NCBI GenBank assembly: GCA_016648135.1 | Contig: JADDOH010002289.1 | Coordinates: forward strand, 1-64,000 | DNA length: 64,000 bases | Reading direction: 5' to 3' | DNA from: Agrypnia vestita | Lineage: Eukaryota; Arthropoda; Insecta; Trichoptera; Phryganeidae | Shown: in pieces, positions 11,513 to 47,200 of the stretch | Numbering within the stretch: the stretch's first letter is position 1 | Layout: every line of letters begins with the position of its first letter | Notes under the pieces: generated by a model | Told to the model about the DNA's origin: nothing | Databases searched by the model: none | What the model saw: only the letters and a program-made list of their open reading frames with translations | Position numbers and translations under genes: made by a program

Positions 11513-12440
11513 ATGACTCAAGTTGCGACTCGTCACATCACAAAATGTCCCGTGTTTGGCGACCCCGAAATATTATCCTCTTCTCAATTACCGACTTACT
11601 TTGATGTTATGAAATACTATATTTTGATCAAGCATGAGTTGAAGCCAGAAAAATCATCTAAAGAACCGACTGTTCAAGAAATCTCAGAAAGAGTTGCGAC
11701 TCGTGTCTTAGAAATATGGCATAAATCCTCGCTTCCAACAGTTAGTTTAAAAAGAATATTGCAAATTATTAGAGCTTACCACGAAAAATATAGAAAGTTA
11801 ATGAAACCTTTCAAAGGACGTCAAAGTAGTAAAAATTATAAAGAGAAAATTAACAAATTCAAAGAAGATTCCATAAAACTATTCGACATTAGTAGCTGCA
11901 AATGTGTAATTGTTGTCGATTGTACGTGTGAAAAAAGCAGTCGTATACCGAAAGAGGAAATTAATTTCTTAATAGATCAGAGGACTACGAGAAAAATGAT
12001 TATCGGAGGCATTGATGTAACCCCAACAAAAAAATATAGAAAAAACAAGAACAAAAAGAAATTGTTGCAGATGACAACAAAGTGATACGGCAACTGGCCT
12101 GCCAACGTATTCTGAAAGCAAGGTCGGAGAAAGTCACAGGAATCCGAAAATTCAAAGTTCCATAATTTAATTTCAATGCTTCCCATTATACCGATATCAT
12201 TATTTGGCATGATAATCAAATTACTGCTACTGAGCCACCTATAACTAAAAGTTTATCTATTGAAGCTTTAAAATAAATTGTAGAAAGTGGTCTTAGAACG
12301 AAAAATAATATAGCACTTTTTCCCTGTCAAACTCAAGCCGTGGAGCGTTGCATCAAGCTCGTAACTGAAGCTTCAGGTGCTGTATGTGGAGAGGAAAAAC
12401 GTGATGGTTTTATCAGGGCCAGACTGCATCACGTCAGATG
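11513..12440 (+). pseudogene. Relic of an insect repeat-like protein family (C-x-C motif protein), internally deleted
   Basis: An intact N-terminal frame runs from the ATG at 11513 to the stop at 12085 (190 aa). A donor-like GTAAGT at 11411 and TTTACAG at 11501-11507 suggest a 5' UTR intron, supporting this start. Visible motifs are HITKCPVFGDPEIL, FDISSCKCVIVVDCTC and IPKEEINFLIDQRTTRKM, which I recall from large, multi-copy, uncharacterised proteins of insects, but I cannot name the family. After about 120 bases another frame gives IIIWHDNQITATEPPIT, one stop, then QTQAVERCIKLVTEASGAV and KRDGFIRARL, the expected C-terminus of the same family. The middle of the protein is missing. It is probably a decayed transposon gene or host-gene duplicate. 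Function unknown. Confidence 0.55.
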
Positions 12441-12805
12441 ATGCCTTTTTATAATACCAAACGTGAATTTTCTACTTAATTTGCCTATTTTGTAACATTT
12501 TTTAATAAATATTTCACGAATATGAATCGCGTTTAATTTGAAAATTTCATGATTTATTTTTGATTTAAGAGGCTTTGGGGCACCATAAACCCTAAATTTT
12601 ATATGTTTTTTTTTATAATTACATAAAAATATGTGTTTAAAATAACATGAAATATACTATTCCAATAGATTATTAAGGTTTTTATACATCTTATTGAGGC
12701 TGTCAAAAATAGACGAAATAATACTTTTTATAAAAATTGTTTTATGCTGGGGCACCTCAAACCGTTGTAATATGTTAAATGTTCAATATATATATATATA
12801 ATAGA

Positions 12806-12845
<40 letters not shown>

Positions 12846-13908
12846 GTTATTATCATTAGTCATTATCCTTGGCTCTATCCAATGGAGTTTCTCTAGGGTA
12901 TGCTTCGCTACAAAAGTTTAGAGACTAGAAAGAGTGTGTATTTGATTTTGAAGGAATGTGCATTTTTATTGATTGTTGAGCAGTGTAATTAATAATCCTG
13001 AAACTATGCAGAGAATTGGCTTGTATATTCCTGATATTTATCTAAGACAGCGTCAGCATAGATTATTTCACATTTTAATATACAGGACCAACCTGTTGAT
13101 GGTTATGCCTGTTCTAAGAACTACCACTATGCTGAATAATATCATTTTGGATACCAATGTGTTCCATATCTCGTAAGGGGTTTTCTGAAGCAGGAATCTC
13201 CTACATCTTCGATAAAAATTATTGTATATGTGTAGGTACCAATCAAATTTTATAACATGTACAAAATAAATTAAAGTTTGTAATGTATATGTTATATACG
13301 AAATAAAATGTAATACGTCTTCTGCAGTCACCCTCTCTTTCTGGCGCATATGAAAATAAAGCACAAGCTAAAATTGAGAGTGAATAAAAATATTACGAAC
13401 ATTTTTCACGTGCTATTTCTAAAGCTTTTTTTTTTAATTTCACTGGAGGACCTGCTGAATATATTCTATGTGGAAAGCAACTCAGTTCATAACTGAAATG
13501 ATGTTTATGATAAGGCGATCTCATATTTTGGTCTATATTCTGTGATCTCATAAATAAAGGATAAGAGAAGTACCGGTGATTTGATGCACTGAAGTACAAA
13601 AATAACGTATCTTTCAATTGTTTAAATTCCAAGAGATTGTAAAATAAATTGATAATGATTATAACGTACGTCTATTTTAATGATGATAATCTTATAGACT
13701 ATAATGGATGATCTACATTTACATTCAGCAATACTTTTATTTAATAAGTGGTTAGTTTTCGTTAATTCGTAACAACCACGTACATTAGCATTTCTTGTCT
13801 ATGGATCGTATTCGTTATTTTGAATTTGTTGTTTTCCCTCCGTTTCTGATATGTCAATGGTGTGTGTTTTTCGTGATAATTGTTCGGTATAAATGTTAAA
13901 ATTGAAAA
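12441..13908. other. SMC2 upstream spacer
   Basis: AT-rich. A (TA)n tract occupies 12786-12839. Two minus-strand open frames (13068-13364, 13393-13632) lack recognisable motifs. The SMC2 promoter is expected in the last few hundred bases; no clear core element is visible. Confidence 0.4.
12786..12839. repeat. TA dinucleotide microsatellite
   Basis: Two (TA)n runs separated by ATAGATAC. Simple repeat, prone to slippage. Confidence 0.95.
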
Positions 13909-37031
<23,123 letters not shown>

Positions 37032-38079
37032 TTGATAGTGTAAATGTAAGATAATTTTATAAAATATATTGTATTATAATAACTAATATTTTAGAATTGT
37101 GACAAGTGTATTTTTGAATGCCGTGTAATAAATGTTTATTTTGTATAATTAATGTATTTTAATTATGTTTCAAAATGCAAGTGTATACATAATAGTAAAT
37201 TAGTGAAAAAAGGCCATTTAAAAATCTGATTGTGAAAAAGAAAATATAAGTAATTACGTTAAATAAAAATACTTTTTTATATTTTTTGAAACACCTTTAT
37301 TTCTTTGGCATTTTACATGAATAATAGTTGACAACCATATTTTTATATTGAAAAATATTGTGATACTTTTTCATTTTATCAGACATTCTGGCTAAATTTA
37401 TTTAATCTCTTTCCAATATCACAGTGTTCATAGACTACAACAGTTATCTATACTTAAGTATTTCTTATTGGGTATTTAAAAATAATATATTTATTATAAT
37501 TTTTTATATTTTGAAAATATATGATTATTTACTTTGTTAATTTTTTTGCTAAATATTTTATTTATATAATTTTCCTATTTTTTGGTTTTACAATTATTTT
37601 AATTTTGTGAATCCATTATATAGCCATATTACCTAATTATGATAATTTTTTTTTTCTTATTGTAATGAAATATATTGACATTTTGATATTAAACTTCCTA
37701 TTTCGGTTTCAAATATGCAGCTGATTATTTCACAAGATTAACACACATATTGATAGTATAATGTATTTGTGATTCAAATTGACACCATCACCGTCTTAAA
37801 TAATTTATTTATATTACCCGATTAAGGATAAGTAATAGCAGGTGAGCTAAAAAGAAACAGTGAAGTATTTGCACGGCGTAAGCGTATTGAAATGTGGATA
37901 TTAAGCATACAAGGACTGATAATTATGTTGGTTGAATACTTTTCACGCGGTTCATGTGGCAACCCTGTACATCAGCAAATAGGCTGTGAAATTACACTGG
38001 AAATTTTCCCAATGGACAAACCATTAATGCGGCATTGTATCTGGAAGTAAGGAAACGGTTGGTGCGAGCGAGTTGTATC
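37032..38079. other. SMC2 3' flank
   Basis: 3' UTR then AT-rich spacer. No gene or repeat recognised beyond the polyadenylation signal. Confidence 0.4.
37127..37132 (+). promoter_or_regulatory. Candidate SMC2 polyadenylation signal
   Basis: AATAAA 96 bases after the stop codon, followed by a T-rich stretch (TGTTTATTTTGT) suited to cleavage. Confidence 0.55.
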
Positions 38080-38260
38080 CAGCCGAATTGTTTGTCAATC
38101 AGCGCGAATGGTCATTATTTTGAATGACTCTTTTCACCACGTTAGACCAACAGTCTTATTCGTCAGATCTGACCCTCCTGACTTTTTTTCCTATTCACCA
38201 AAATCAAGAAAGACAAGAAGGATAATAGGTAACAGAAAGGATACTAAGGATCATAAGCAG
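38080..38260 (+). pseudogene. Highly decayed Tc1/mariner-type transposase fragment
   Basis: Across frames, SYSSDLT ... PPDFF ... KIKKDKKDN recalls the mariner third-Asp region (HPPYSPDLTPPDFFLF-type). Preceding text is less clear. No terminal repeats were found. Confidence 0.35.
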
Positions 38261-39392
38261 AGGTGGAAAAGATTTCAATGTGTGCTTTAAACAGAATCAA
38301 AAATCAACAGAATTAAAAAAAATCTGGTAGGACTGATGGGAAAATGTTCAGTTCCTTGAGAGTCAGACGAAAACATATTTCCTACGAAACTTTGCATTAC
38401 AAAGATACCGTTATACAAGTTATGTTGAGGGGGAGGTAAGGTTTTTAATTTTTTTTTGCATTTTATTTTTAAATCAATGTATAACATCACAAGAATATTG
38501 TGTCAACATTTAAGTCGATCGGAGTAAAGCGTTGCTCAGACTGATTTTCTATACCTGCTCGGGCAGCTGGGGGACGCGCTTACCTGAAGCGCTATTATAT
38601 TGGAAGAGTTTTGCATAGACAAGGATGAAAATATGCTCTAGATCTTCTTAATGAAAGCTCTTTGCTATATGGACCTGGCATCGACGACTCTGTGTAAGTA
38701 TAAAAGAATTGTCAAGTATTATTTTGAATTTTATAGTGTGCAAAACTTTAAAGCATTTTTTTAAAACTTGTCATTTTTGAAGTCCGTGTACGCCATAACT
38801 CAAAATCTACTGGACTGATCGTTTTGAAATTTTGCACATTACTTCACATAATTCACCAGGGATCCCCGGGAGCTTTTTTTTTTAATAATTAATTTTAGAG
38901 CAACAAATTGGCCATTTTTTTCGTCATCCCAAACTCGGCCAACAAATTGGCCGATTTTTTTTCCTCATCCTAAAATCTGCCAAAACATCGATTTTAGAGA
39001 AAATCGGTGTTTTTGCTTCAAAGTGCTATTTTGATTTTTTTGTTTCAGAGGATTCTGTTGCGAGTTATGATATACTTTGTTTCGCAAAACAACTTTTTTT
39101 CGAGACGCCTCCGGAGATTTACTACCACTCGCTTAAATATAAATATTTTGCAATGAAATTTTTTTAAATAATGTATTATTATACGGAAATCAACTAAACA
39201 AACTAACACTACCTTTATCATCAAAAAAAATTCTTGACAACATGACTTTTTTTCACAGAATTAACCTTACCCCCCCCCCCTTAAAATAAATGACAAACAT
39301 GCAATTTAAAAAATGATTTTAATTGATATTGTTTTTAAAATATTTTTTATTTATGCACTAATTTGTATACAGAGTTATTTGAAAAACAGGAC
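38261..39392. other. Spacer between SMC2 and the guanylyl cyclase gene
   Basis: No gene seen. Contains a local duplication of CAACAAATTGGCC (about 38910 and 38940) and an 11-base C run near 39270. Confidence 0.4.
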
Positions 39393-39787
39393 CTCATAGG
39401 ACTACATTATGACTCGAAAATGTTCAAGGAGCCATGACCTAATATCAATAGTTATGGAGTTATGCAATTCAATATTTGCATTTTTTGCAATGTCATTACA
39501 GTAACTTATATCAATTATGAAAAATTCATTAGTTTCAATACAAATTAAATAAAATGAGGAAATTCCAGTTAGAATGTTTTCCAATTGGAATTCAAAAGTT
39601 TTTATTATTTTATTTGACTTGTATTGAAGGAATCTTTCATATTCGATATAAATTACTGTAATGATAGTCAAATGTTTTATAAATAATAAGTCAAAAATAT
39701 TGGGAAAAAAATGCAAACTTTTATGTCACATATCTCCATAACTATTGATATTAGGTCATGGTTGCTTGAACATTGTTGACTCATAGT
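39393..39787. mobile_element. Fold-back palindromic element P4
   Basis: GAGCCATGACCTAATATCAA at the left is mirrored on the right by TTGATATTAGGTCATGGTTGC-type sequence; the inner arms (ATTATGAAAAATTCATTAG) are likewise inverted around about 39590. Same family as P1-P3. Confidence 0.75.
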
Positions 39788-39975
39788 CAAGGCAGTAATA
39801 TGGTCCAGCGAGGTTATTAATGTTTTCCAAATAACCCTAACAATAAATATGAATTTTCAAGTAAGTTGAAAACAATAATCATATTTATTCTAAGGAATTG
39901 TGTTTTCAAATCTTGCTTTTTGTTTCTAATGACAAACATTCTTACTCAAAATAAGATTTTTTATAAGTACGTACA

Positions 39976-40358
39976 CAGTAGAACCACGTTAATTCAAGGT
40001 ACCAAAAAAAATTGCGATGCAATTGCGAAAATCATAAAACTCGAAAAAGGTCGTTAATTTTGTGAAAATGTCTATTTTTGCGTATTTCAAGAAATCATTT
40101 TGTAAATACACTATTTATTATGCCAATAGAAGGACCGCTGTAGTACCTACCCTTAATTGATGCAATTGATAATATAAAAAAATATCAAATTTTTCGAACT
40201 AACATGTACTGATTTAAGGCGCAAGGGGCTAAAAATTATTTTGAATCACCGGGGTTTTCGAATTTTCAGTGTTATCTACTATGAAGTTCACATTTTGGGA
40301 CTGACAGGTTTGAAAAATTTCGAATTATGGCGAAATTCGAATTAACGAGGTTTTACTG
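39976..40358. mobile_element. Tigger/pogo-like MITE
   Basis: Left end CAGTAGAACCACGTTAATTC and right end, reverse complemented, CAGTAAAACCTCGTTAATTC. Interior aligns with 7373-7870 (GCGATGCAATTGCGAAA, GGCGCAAGGGGCTAAAAATT). Flanks read CA on both sides rather than TA. Confidence 0.75.
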
Positions 40359-41290
40359 CATTATATTGAGATTTCATTTTTTACAAATTATTCTCAAATA
40401 TTATGTAAAATATTTGAATTTTATTTCTGCAACCTTGTCCCATATAGGTACATAAATATTTTGAAGAAAGTTGAAAATAATTTTTAAACTTAACAAAATG
40501 CAATGTAATCAAAATAAACGAGTTTTAAAAATTATCAATAGGTAGTTCGATTTATAAATATCAAATTAATGTTTTATGGCGACTTTGTGTAGGATAATCA
40601 TAATCAAAATTTTAAAAATAAAAAGTTTTGGAATACGTGTTCAAAGAAACAAAAACAACTTGTTTGTACCATGAAACAGGGTTTGTCACGTTTATATATG
40701 TGATAAGTCCTCGTGACCTAAACTAAAAGTTTTGGTGGGATCCCTGTTGCTACTAGAAATAAAAATACAGTATCTTATAATTATTATCTATCACAAGACT
40801 TATATCTATATAATACTGTTACCGAGAGCTTGACATTCTTCGTGATCTAGGGTCACAGTTTTGATTCCCTTCAAATTCAAAAATATTTCCTTTTGCTTCT
40901 GATGAAAAAATAAATATATTAGGATTTTAACAAACCAGAGAGAATCTATCAATAAGTATTATTATCTATGAGAAGTATTATTTATAATTCATTTAAACAA
41001 CAATTTTCCATGCAAACAATCATCCATTTAACAAACTTTTTTATATATAGTAAATTGATTTATGAATTTCGTCAGCTTTCATACTGCGTCTATGACAAAA
41101 AACAGATTACTTACATAGGTGCATATATTATGTACATATTTGAAAAGTTAATATCTGTCATATGAAATATATTTTTTGCTTATTTGACTCCATAAAGCGG
41201 TTGTTTTATCTATCCAAGAATAAAATATTTTTTCAGCAACTCATTTCTACATAACATTTGTGTTAGATTCTGGTAGATTATATATATAAT
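40359..41290. other. 3' flank of the guanylyl cyclase gene
   Basis: AT-rich; includes the expected 3' UTR of the minus-strand gene. No other feature recognised. Confidence 0.4.
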
Positions 41291-44200
41291 TTAAGTATCA
41301 GAATTTTTGTTTAATACTACTGCTGGGAATATAAGTGGGAACGGAGCTATTTCTGTTGGTTCCGCTGCGCCGTGTATTGGAGTTGGTGGCCTGGGATCCG
41401 GTTCTGAACAGCCGATGAGCCAGTGAGTTAACATTCTCCCCTTGCCCTTTAACTCTACCTCCCCGCGAAGTTCCATCTTGAAAGTTCCGAACCTGCTTAA
41501 GATTTGCTTCGTGGCATCGCTCATGTGGATCATAAGTGCTGTAAGGAAGGAGATAATATTAGTTTCGAAGCTTGTCATGGTTACATTGAATGCTCAGAAC
41601 CTGTGTCACATTTAAATCTTAAGCAATTTTTTAGTAGAGTTATGTCACATGAATATTATGTATTATAATTTTTAGTATGGTTGCTCTATATAAAGAGGAC
41701 TAATTTGCTGGTTTCCTAGACACAATGCTTATATCCTTACCACTTGGTCACCTTACCATTGACACATGTATGTATATTATTTAATACATCACAGAGACAA
41801 TGCTCATATCCTCACCACTTGATTACGAATAGACAGAATAACTCACAATAGAGATTTAAATAGGTTGTTTTCTTTGATTTGGAAGTGTGTATCATTTTCA
41901 TATTTTGTACTTTTATACAGGATTGATTCCTTGCCTATGTCGAAATGGAAATACTCCACATCGTCAGTGCTGGCCTTCTGCTACATATAATTACTATGCG
42001 ACACATTACCAAGCTTTCAATGCAATATGGGAAATAATGAGCATATGTACACTAGATTACATTGATTGAAATTATTACGCTGTCCTGCCGACTCCATCCT
42101 CGAAGCGGTGTTCACTGTATCTCCAAAAAGGCAGAAGTGTGGCATCTTTACTCCCACGACCCCGGCACATACGGGTCCCGAATGGATGCCTATACGAATT
42201 TTCAGTTGGTACTCGGGTCTGTGTCGAACTGTGAAACATTTAACAGCGTCTAAAACAGCGAGAGCCATGAGACAGATCTCTCTAGCATGGTCGTCACCAT
42301 TTCTCTCTGGCAGGCCAGATACGACCATGTATGCGTCACCTATGGTTTCCACCTAAAAATAAACAATTATTAACATAACAATAACCGTACACCTGTGAAA
42401 AATCATAGGAAATAATAATAATTAATAATGACCCTTGCGTGATCGCGCAACATGAGCTGCGCACTGATTGCATGTCGCATTCTAATTATCTAAAGTTGTC
42501 ATTCCTGTAAGTTACGTACAGTTAACAAAATTATTATTTATTTATTTATTTATTGATATTAACGGACACAGTCCAATAAAATATACGTAACATGAACAAT
42601 ATATAATACATCAGAATAAAAATTATAGCAATTTAAATACAAAAGCAAGGACAAATGAAAATTACTAACAAGATGGAGTCAAGGTCTGGACTATCTAATC
42701 AGAGATTGTTTAAATCTGGACAGAATATATATATTTAGATATATATAGGTATACATATATATATATTTAGAATATACATATTTAGATATGAATGAGACAT
42801 GATTTTTTTTCAATTTTAATGAAATCATATCTTAGACTCAGAAGTGATTATGTGTTTTCTATAGATTCTGTATTCTGTAGCAGCTGTCCCTCGGCGGCGA
42901 CATTCATTAAAGTTCATTACTGTTCCAAATTTGAACAAATTTCAAGCGAATTTTAAACAAAATTCACTATGGTGTTTTCCAATATCGACGACTGTATTTA
43001 AACAGGCATTCATTTAATAACCGATATTTAGTTGGTAAATATGGCTAATACATAATAAAAGCAAATTTTTGAGTTAAAACGAAAAAGCTTCTTTGATTCA
43101 TGCGATAAAGCAAGGTAAAAAAAAATTGATCTAGGGTGGTGCTTTGGACCACACCCTCAACAGTATATAAGCAAGGAGAAAGTTTTGCAGACCGAAGCAG
43201 AGGCCAGTTTAAAGATCTATAATTTATTTTGCTTTATTTAAACAGAACAGATACACAGTAATTTTATTTCTCACTGCTTAACAAAATAAATTGCCCGATC
43301 CCTTGGATTTCGTTACAGAAAGTTATACCTTTGTTTTATAAATTTTTCACTTTAAATAGAAAATACTCCTTATTTATATTAATGAACTCACTTACTTTGT
43401 AAACATCGTAAAATCCTATAATTCTATCAAACGTGCTGTAAAGATCATTTAACAAATCTACAACTTCCATCGGCGTACTTTGTGCGCAGAGTGCAGTAAA
43501 ACCGACAATGTCGCTAAAATATATGGTTACACATTCAAATTGTTCCGGCTGGACCATTTCACCCGCCATTAATTGTTGAGCAACTAATCTGAAACATATT
43601 AATATTATTAAATATATAATACTTGTAGGTATTCAAAATTACAAAGCTATTTTGTACAAGTTGTTATAGTTTTAATGATATTATACCTTGGTAGTACTTG
43701 GTACAAAAGTTCTTCCGATCTCTTCTTTTCCATTGATAACTGCTCTGTCTTTTCTTCCACCAGAGTTTCTAAATTATTTGCGTACTGCTCCATGCGTCGT
43801 AATAAATCATCCATGAGATTATCGCAGTAGCCCCTAAGTCAAAGGTTGAATTAATATTTTTTATATATGTTTTTTCTACTACCGACGGAAGATCTGCGAG
43901 GTTCAAGATGTGGTAATATAGGGGCGTCGACAAAACTAGTACCAACACGTATAGAGTATGACTACTATGAAAATTCTGTACATAGCTTTGCATGGCGTAC
44001 TAGATGGACAGCGTCTACCAGGGAGACCCCCAGAGAAGCGTTGGGGAGATTGCTGAAATTCAGCATCACAAGAGGAAACTCCTGCACAAACAGATTCTTG
44101 AGTCTTAATAAAGTTGAAGAAAAATAAGATAATTTTTTTATTTAAATTTTTTTTCAACAGGCCAAGACGTCCAATTACTAAGGCCAAACACACTACAAAA

Positions 44201-47200
44201 TTATCAGGCTTAAGTAAATCACATAGATTAATTATGACCTCACCAGGAATCAAACCCTCAGTGTAAGAAGTCAGTATCATGCCCACTGGGCTATGTGGAC
44301 CACATTGTCTTATCAAGACGTTGTCATACTTTGTTTTATCATGACACGCACCATAAGGTTTCAATAGTATATTTTGTATATTTTTAAGATAGAGTACAAT
44401 AGCTGGCAAACATCTTGAAATTCTACGGCGTAGTGGGGGGAAGTTTGCGCATCTACCTTTCCACCAACGAGACCCAAATTTCGTCTTCTGCGCATTCCCC
44501 ACTACGTCAAAGAATTTCAAGAAGTTTACCGGCAACTGTATTACAAAATTAATGAACTTACTTCATTATGCATCTTACAGTTCCTTTGATAGCATCAAAT
44601 GTCGGTCTTTCATCAGGATTGTCGCTCCAGCATCTCTCCATCAACTCTATTAAATTATCTGGACAATCCCTTTGTTCTACTGCAGGACGAAAAGGTGGGG
44701 ATTCTCTGGCTCCCACTCTGCTTATTATCTCTAAAAAAAATATATATAGCATTAGGCTATGTCAGTTGAGAATAAAATTGTCTGCAAGCAATAGTACAAA
44801 TGACCCACTAAAAATGTTTAATAAGGTTAAAGAATTGCTTATAGCTATTAGTGGAAATGGTTCTTTAATAATATCCCAATTATGTAGTGCCGTCCGTTAT
44901 CCAGAATATACATGTGAGATAGCATCTCCTTTCCGGCCCGCGTCATCTTCGTGCGTAAGTACCCTCCTTCCCCTTTTCTCCCTTTATTGGTAGCCCTGTT
45001 TCCTTTTCCTTTATTACACCAGGCAGGCGGAAGCCATTTTGGTTCAATTGACATCGATATTCCGCCACGTGTACACGCGTCGTAATTCGTGTTAAAAATC
45101 TTTCGTGCGTTTTTAGAGAAAAATATGGCATCAAATAGTGATTCGGACGTTCGCCGGGCGCAATCTAAGAAACATCGCGAAATTGAGTCGCGCCGTCGAT
45201 CGAATGAGGGCGACATCGAGTCGCGCTATCGATCAAAACAACGTAAAGTTGCGTCGCGCCGCCGATCAAAAGTGGCGAGAGGGAAAAGATCGCGCAAGCG
45301 CGATTCGAGTGACTCGTCCTCTCGGAGTGACGATAGGAAAACGTCCCACTCCCGCGATCTCCGGAGATTGTCTCGGCAAATCAGAGATTTGCAGAGAATA
45401 GTGATGAGGCGCGAAATGCCGGAGAGAATGGAGCACGAGTCCGACGCCTCTGGCGTGTCGCAAGAAGCACCCTCCGCGAGCCAAGATAACCACCATCCGA
45501 GCCAAGATAACCGCCATCCGAGCCAGGTGGTGTTTCAGATGCCAGCCCCTGCGACAGAATTGGCCGAGCCGCGAAATCCGAGACCGTCGGCTCACATGCT
45601 CGCAGCGATTGAAGGCCTGCAAAGATTCAACTCGGCAGAATGGTCAGATGTGCGCTACGCTAAAACGCTTAAGGCCTATGTAGCGGAGCCGGGCTTCAAG
45701 GATTTGGAGCCGAATATCGAGCTGACAGCGGTGAACGCGTCGTCGACGCAATTGGCGGCGACAGAGAGGGTGCTCGCGGCCGCTGCACACGCTGTGCTCA
45801 AGGAGCGGGATGTCCTCCAAAACAGTCTCCAGAGGCTTATCGATTGGGCTCACGACGACCCGCAGGAGTTTACTCCCGAGAACCTCGTGGAAAAGGTTGA
45901 AAGTATATTCGGAGGACAGAGCGACTTCAACCGCTGTTCTGACGACCTTCTGCAAATAGTTTGCGGCAAGAGAGCGGAAGTGATCGAGTCTCGGCGTACC
46001 CGCTTCCTGCAGGAGTTGAGGAACAAACACGAGGCACAATCATTGTCCAAGATCCCTCCGAGCAACAGCCATTTATTTGAAGAAAAGGCTTTCTCCACAG
46101 AGCTGCAGAGGCTCGGTGGCGTAGCCAAATTATTCAGAATGCCAACCCCTTCTGGTCAACCGACACTTGCTCGTTCCAGTGTTAGGGAGAACTTGGCAGC
46201 TGTGAGGCAGGAGTCTACATCCAACAAGCGACTTTCCGTTGGTGGGACTTTTCGTGGGCCATTTCGTACCCAGCGGGCAGACCCTGGACGAAATCCCCAA
46301 ATGTATCCCTCGAATCAGAGAGGAAGGCCACAAGCCTACGGCCGACCCGCGCGAGGGCAGACCTCGCGCCGTCGCGCCAATAACAAATGACGATTTCCGA
46401 GCGGGACGGTTAGTGGAATATCTTCAGAAATGGCAGGATCTTCACGCACCCACCGTCATTCTAAAGATGATAACAGGATATCGAATTCCCTTTTTATCCA
46501 AGCCTCCACTAATCAGACCCTCACAGAGCATACGGGCGCAATTCAAGACTCCCGCTACCTCGGCTATGACCCGGCAAATTGTAGGAATGCTAGCTCAGGG
46601 GGTCCTGGAACCATCAGACCAGTCCCTAGGTTTTCACTCACAGATGTTCCTGGTAAAGAAGGGCGACGGGTCAGACCGCCCCATCTTCAACTTAAAAGGC
46701 CTCAACATCTATGTGCATACAAAACACTTCTTCCTCATTTCGCACAACAAAATCCCAGCATTCCTACAACCTACGACCTGTCGCAAGCATACTTTCATGT
46801 ACCTGTAAAACCGTCTCATCGAAAATTCCTGCGTTTGTTTTACAGAAACCAGTCCCTTCAGATGACTTGCCTGCCATTCGGCCTTGCCAGTGCACCGCAA
46901 GCATTCGCTACGATTTCCAACTGGATCGCAGAGATCTTGAGAAAGAGGGGAATTTGTATTATAGTCTATCTGGACGATTTTCTCCTGGCACATCAGTCCA
47001 GAGAAGTATTAGAAAGACAGACTATGGACACTTTAGCCCTACTTCATTCGCTAGGGTGGAAGTCAAACACGGACAAGTGCATCTCCAGCCCGACTCAAAC
47101 AATAGAATACCTAGGGATTACTTGGGATACCGAGTATGGAATGAAACACCTGTCCCGGACCAAACGCCAGAAGCTTCAGGCTTCGCTTCAAAAGCTAATA

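Noticed and set aside
13068..13632. Two minus-strand frames upstream of SMC2
   Set aside because: No ATG in a sensible place for one, no recognisable motifs, and no credible splice joining the two.
43867..44127. Plus-strand frame with [16 protein letters not shown]
   Set aside because: Faintly like a decayed LINE segment, but not enough to name.
45266..46333. Minus-strand frames opposite DIRS ORF1
   Set aside because: Shadows of the plus-strand coding sequence, without motifs.
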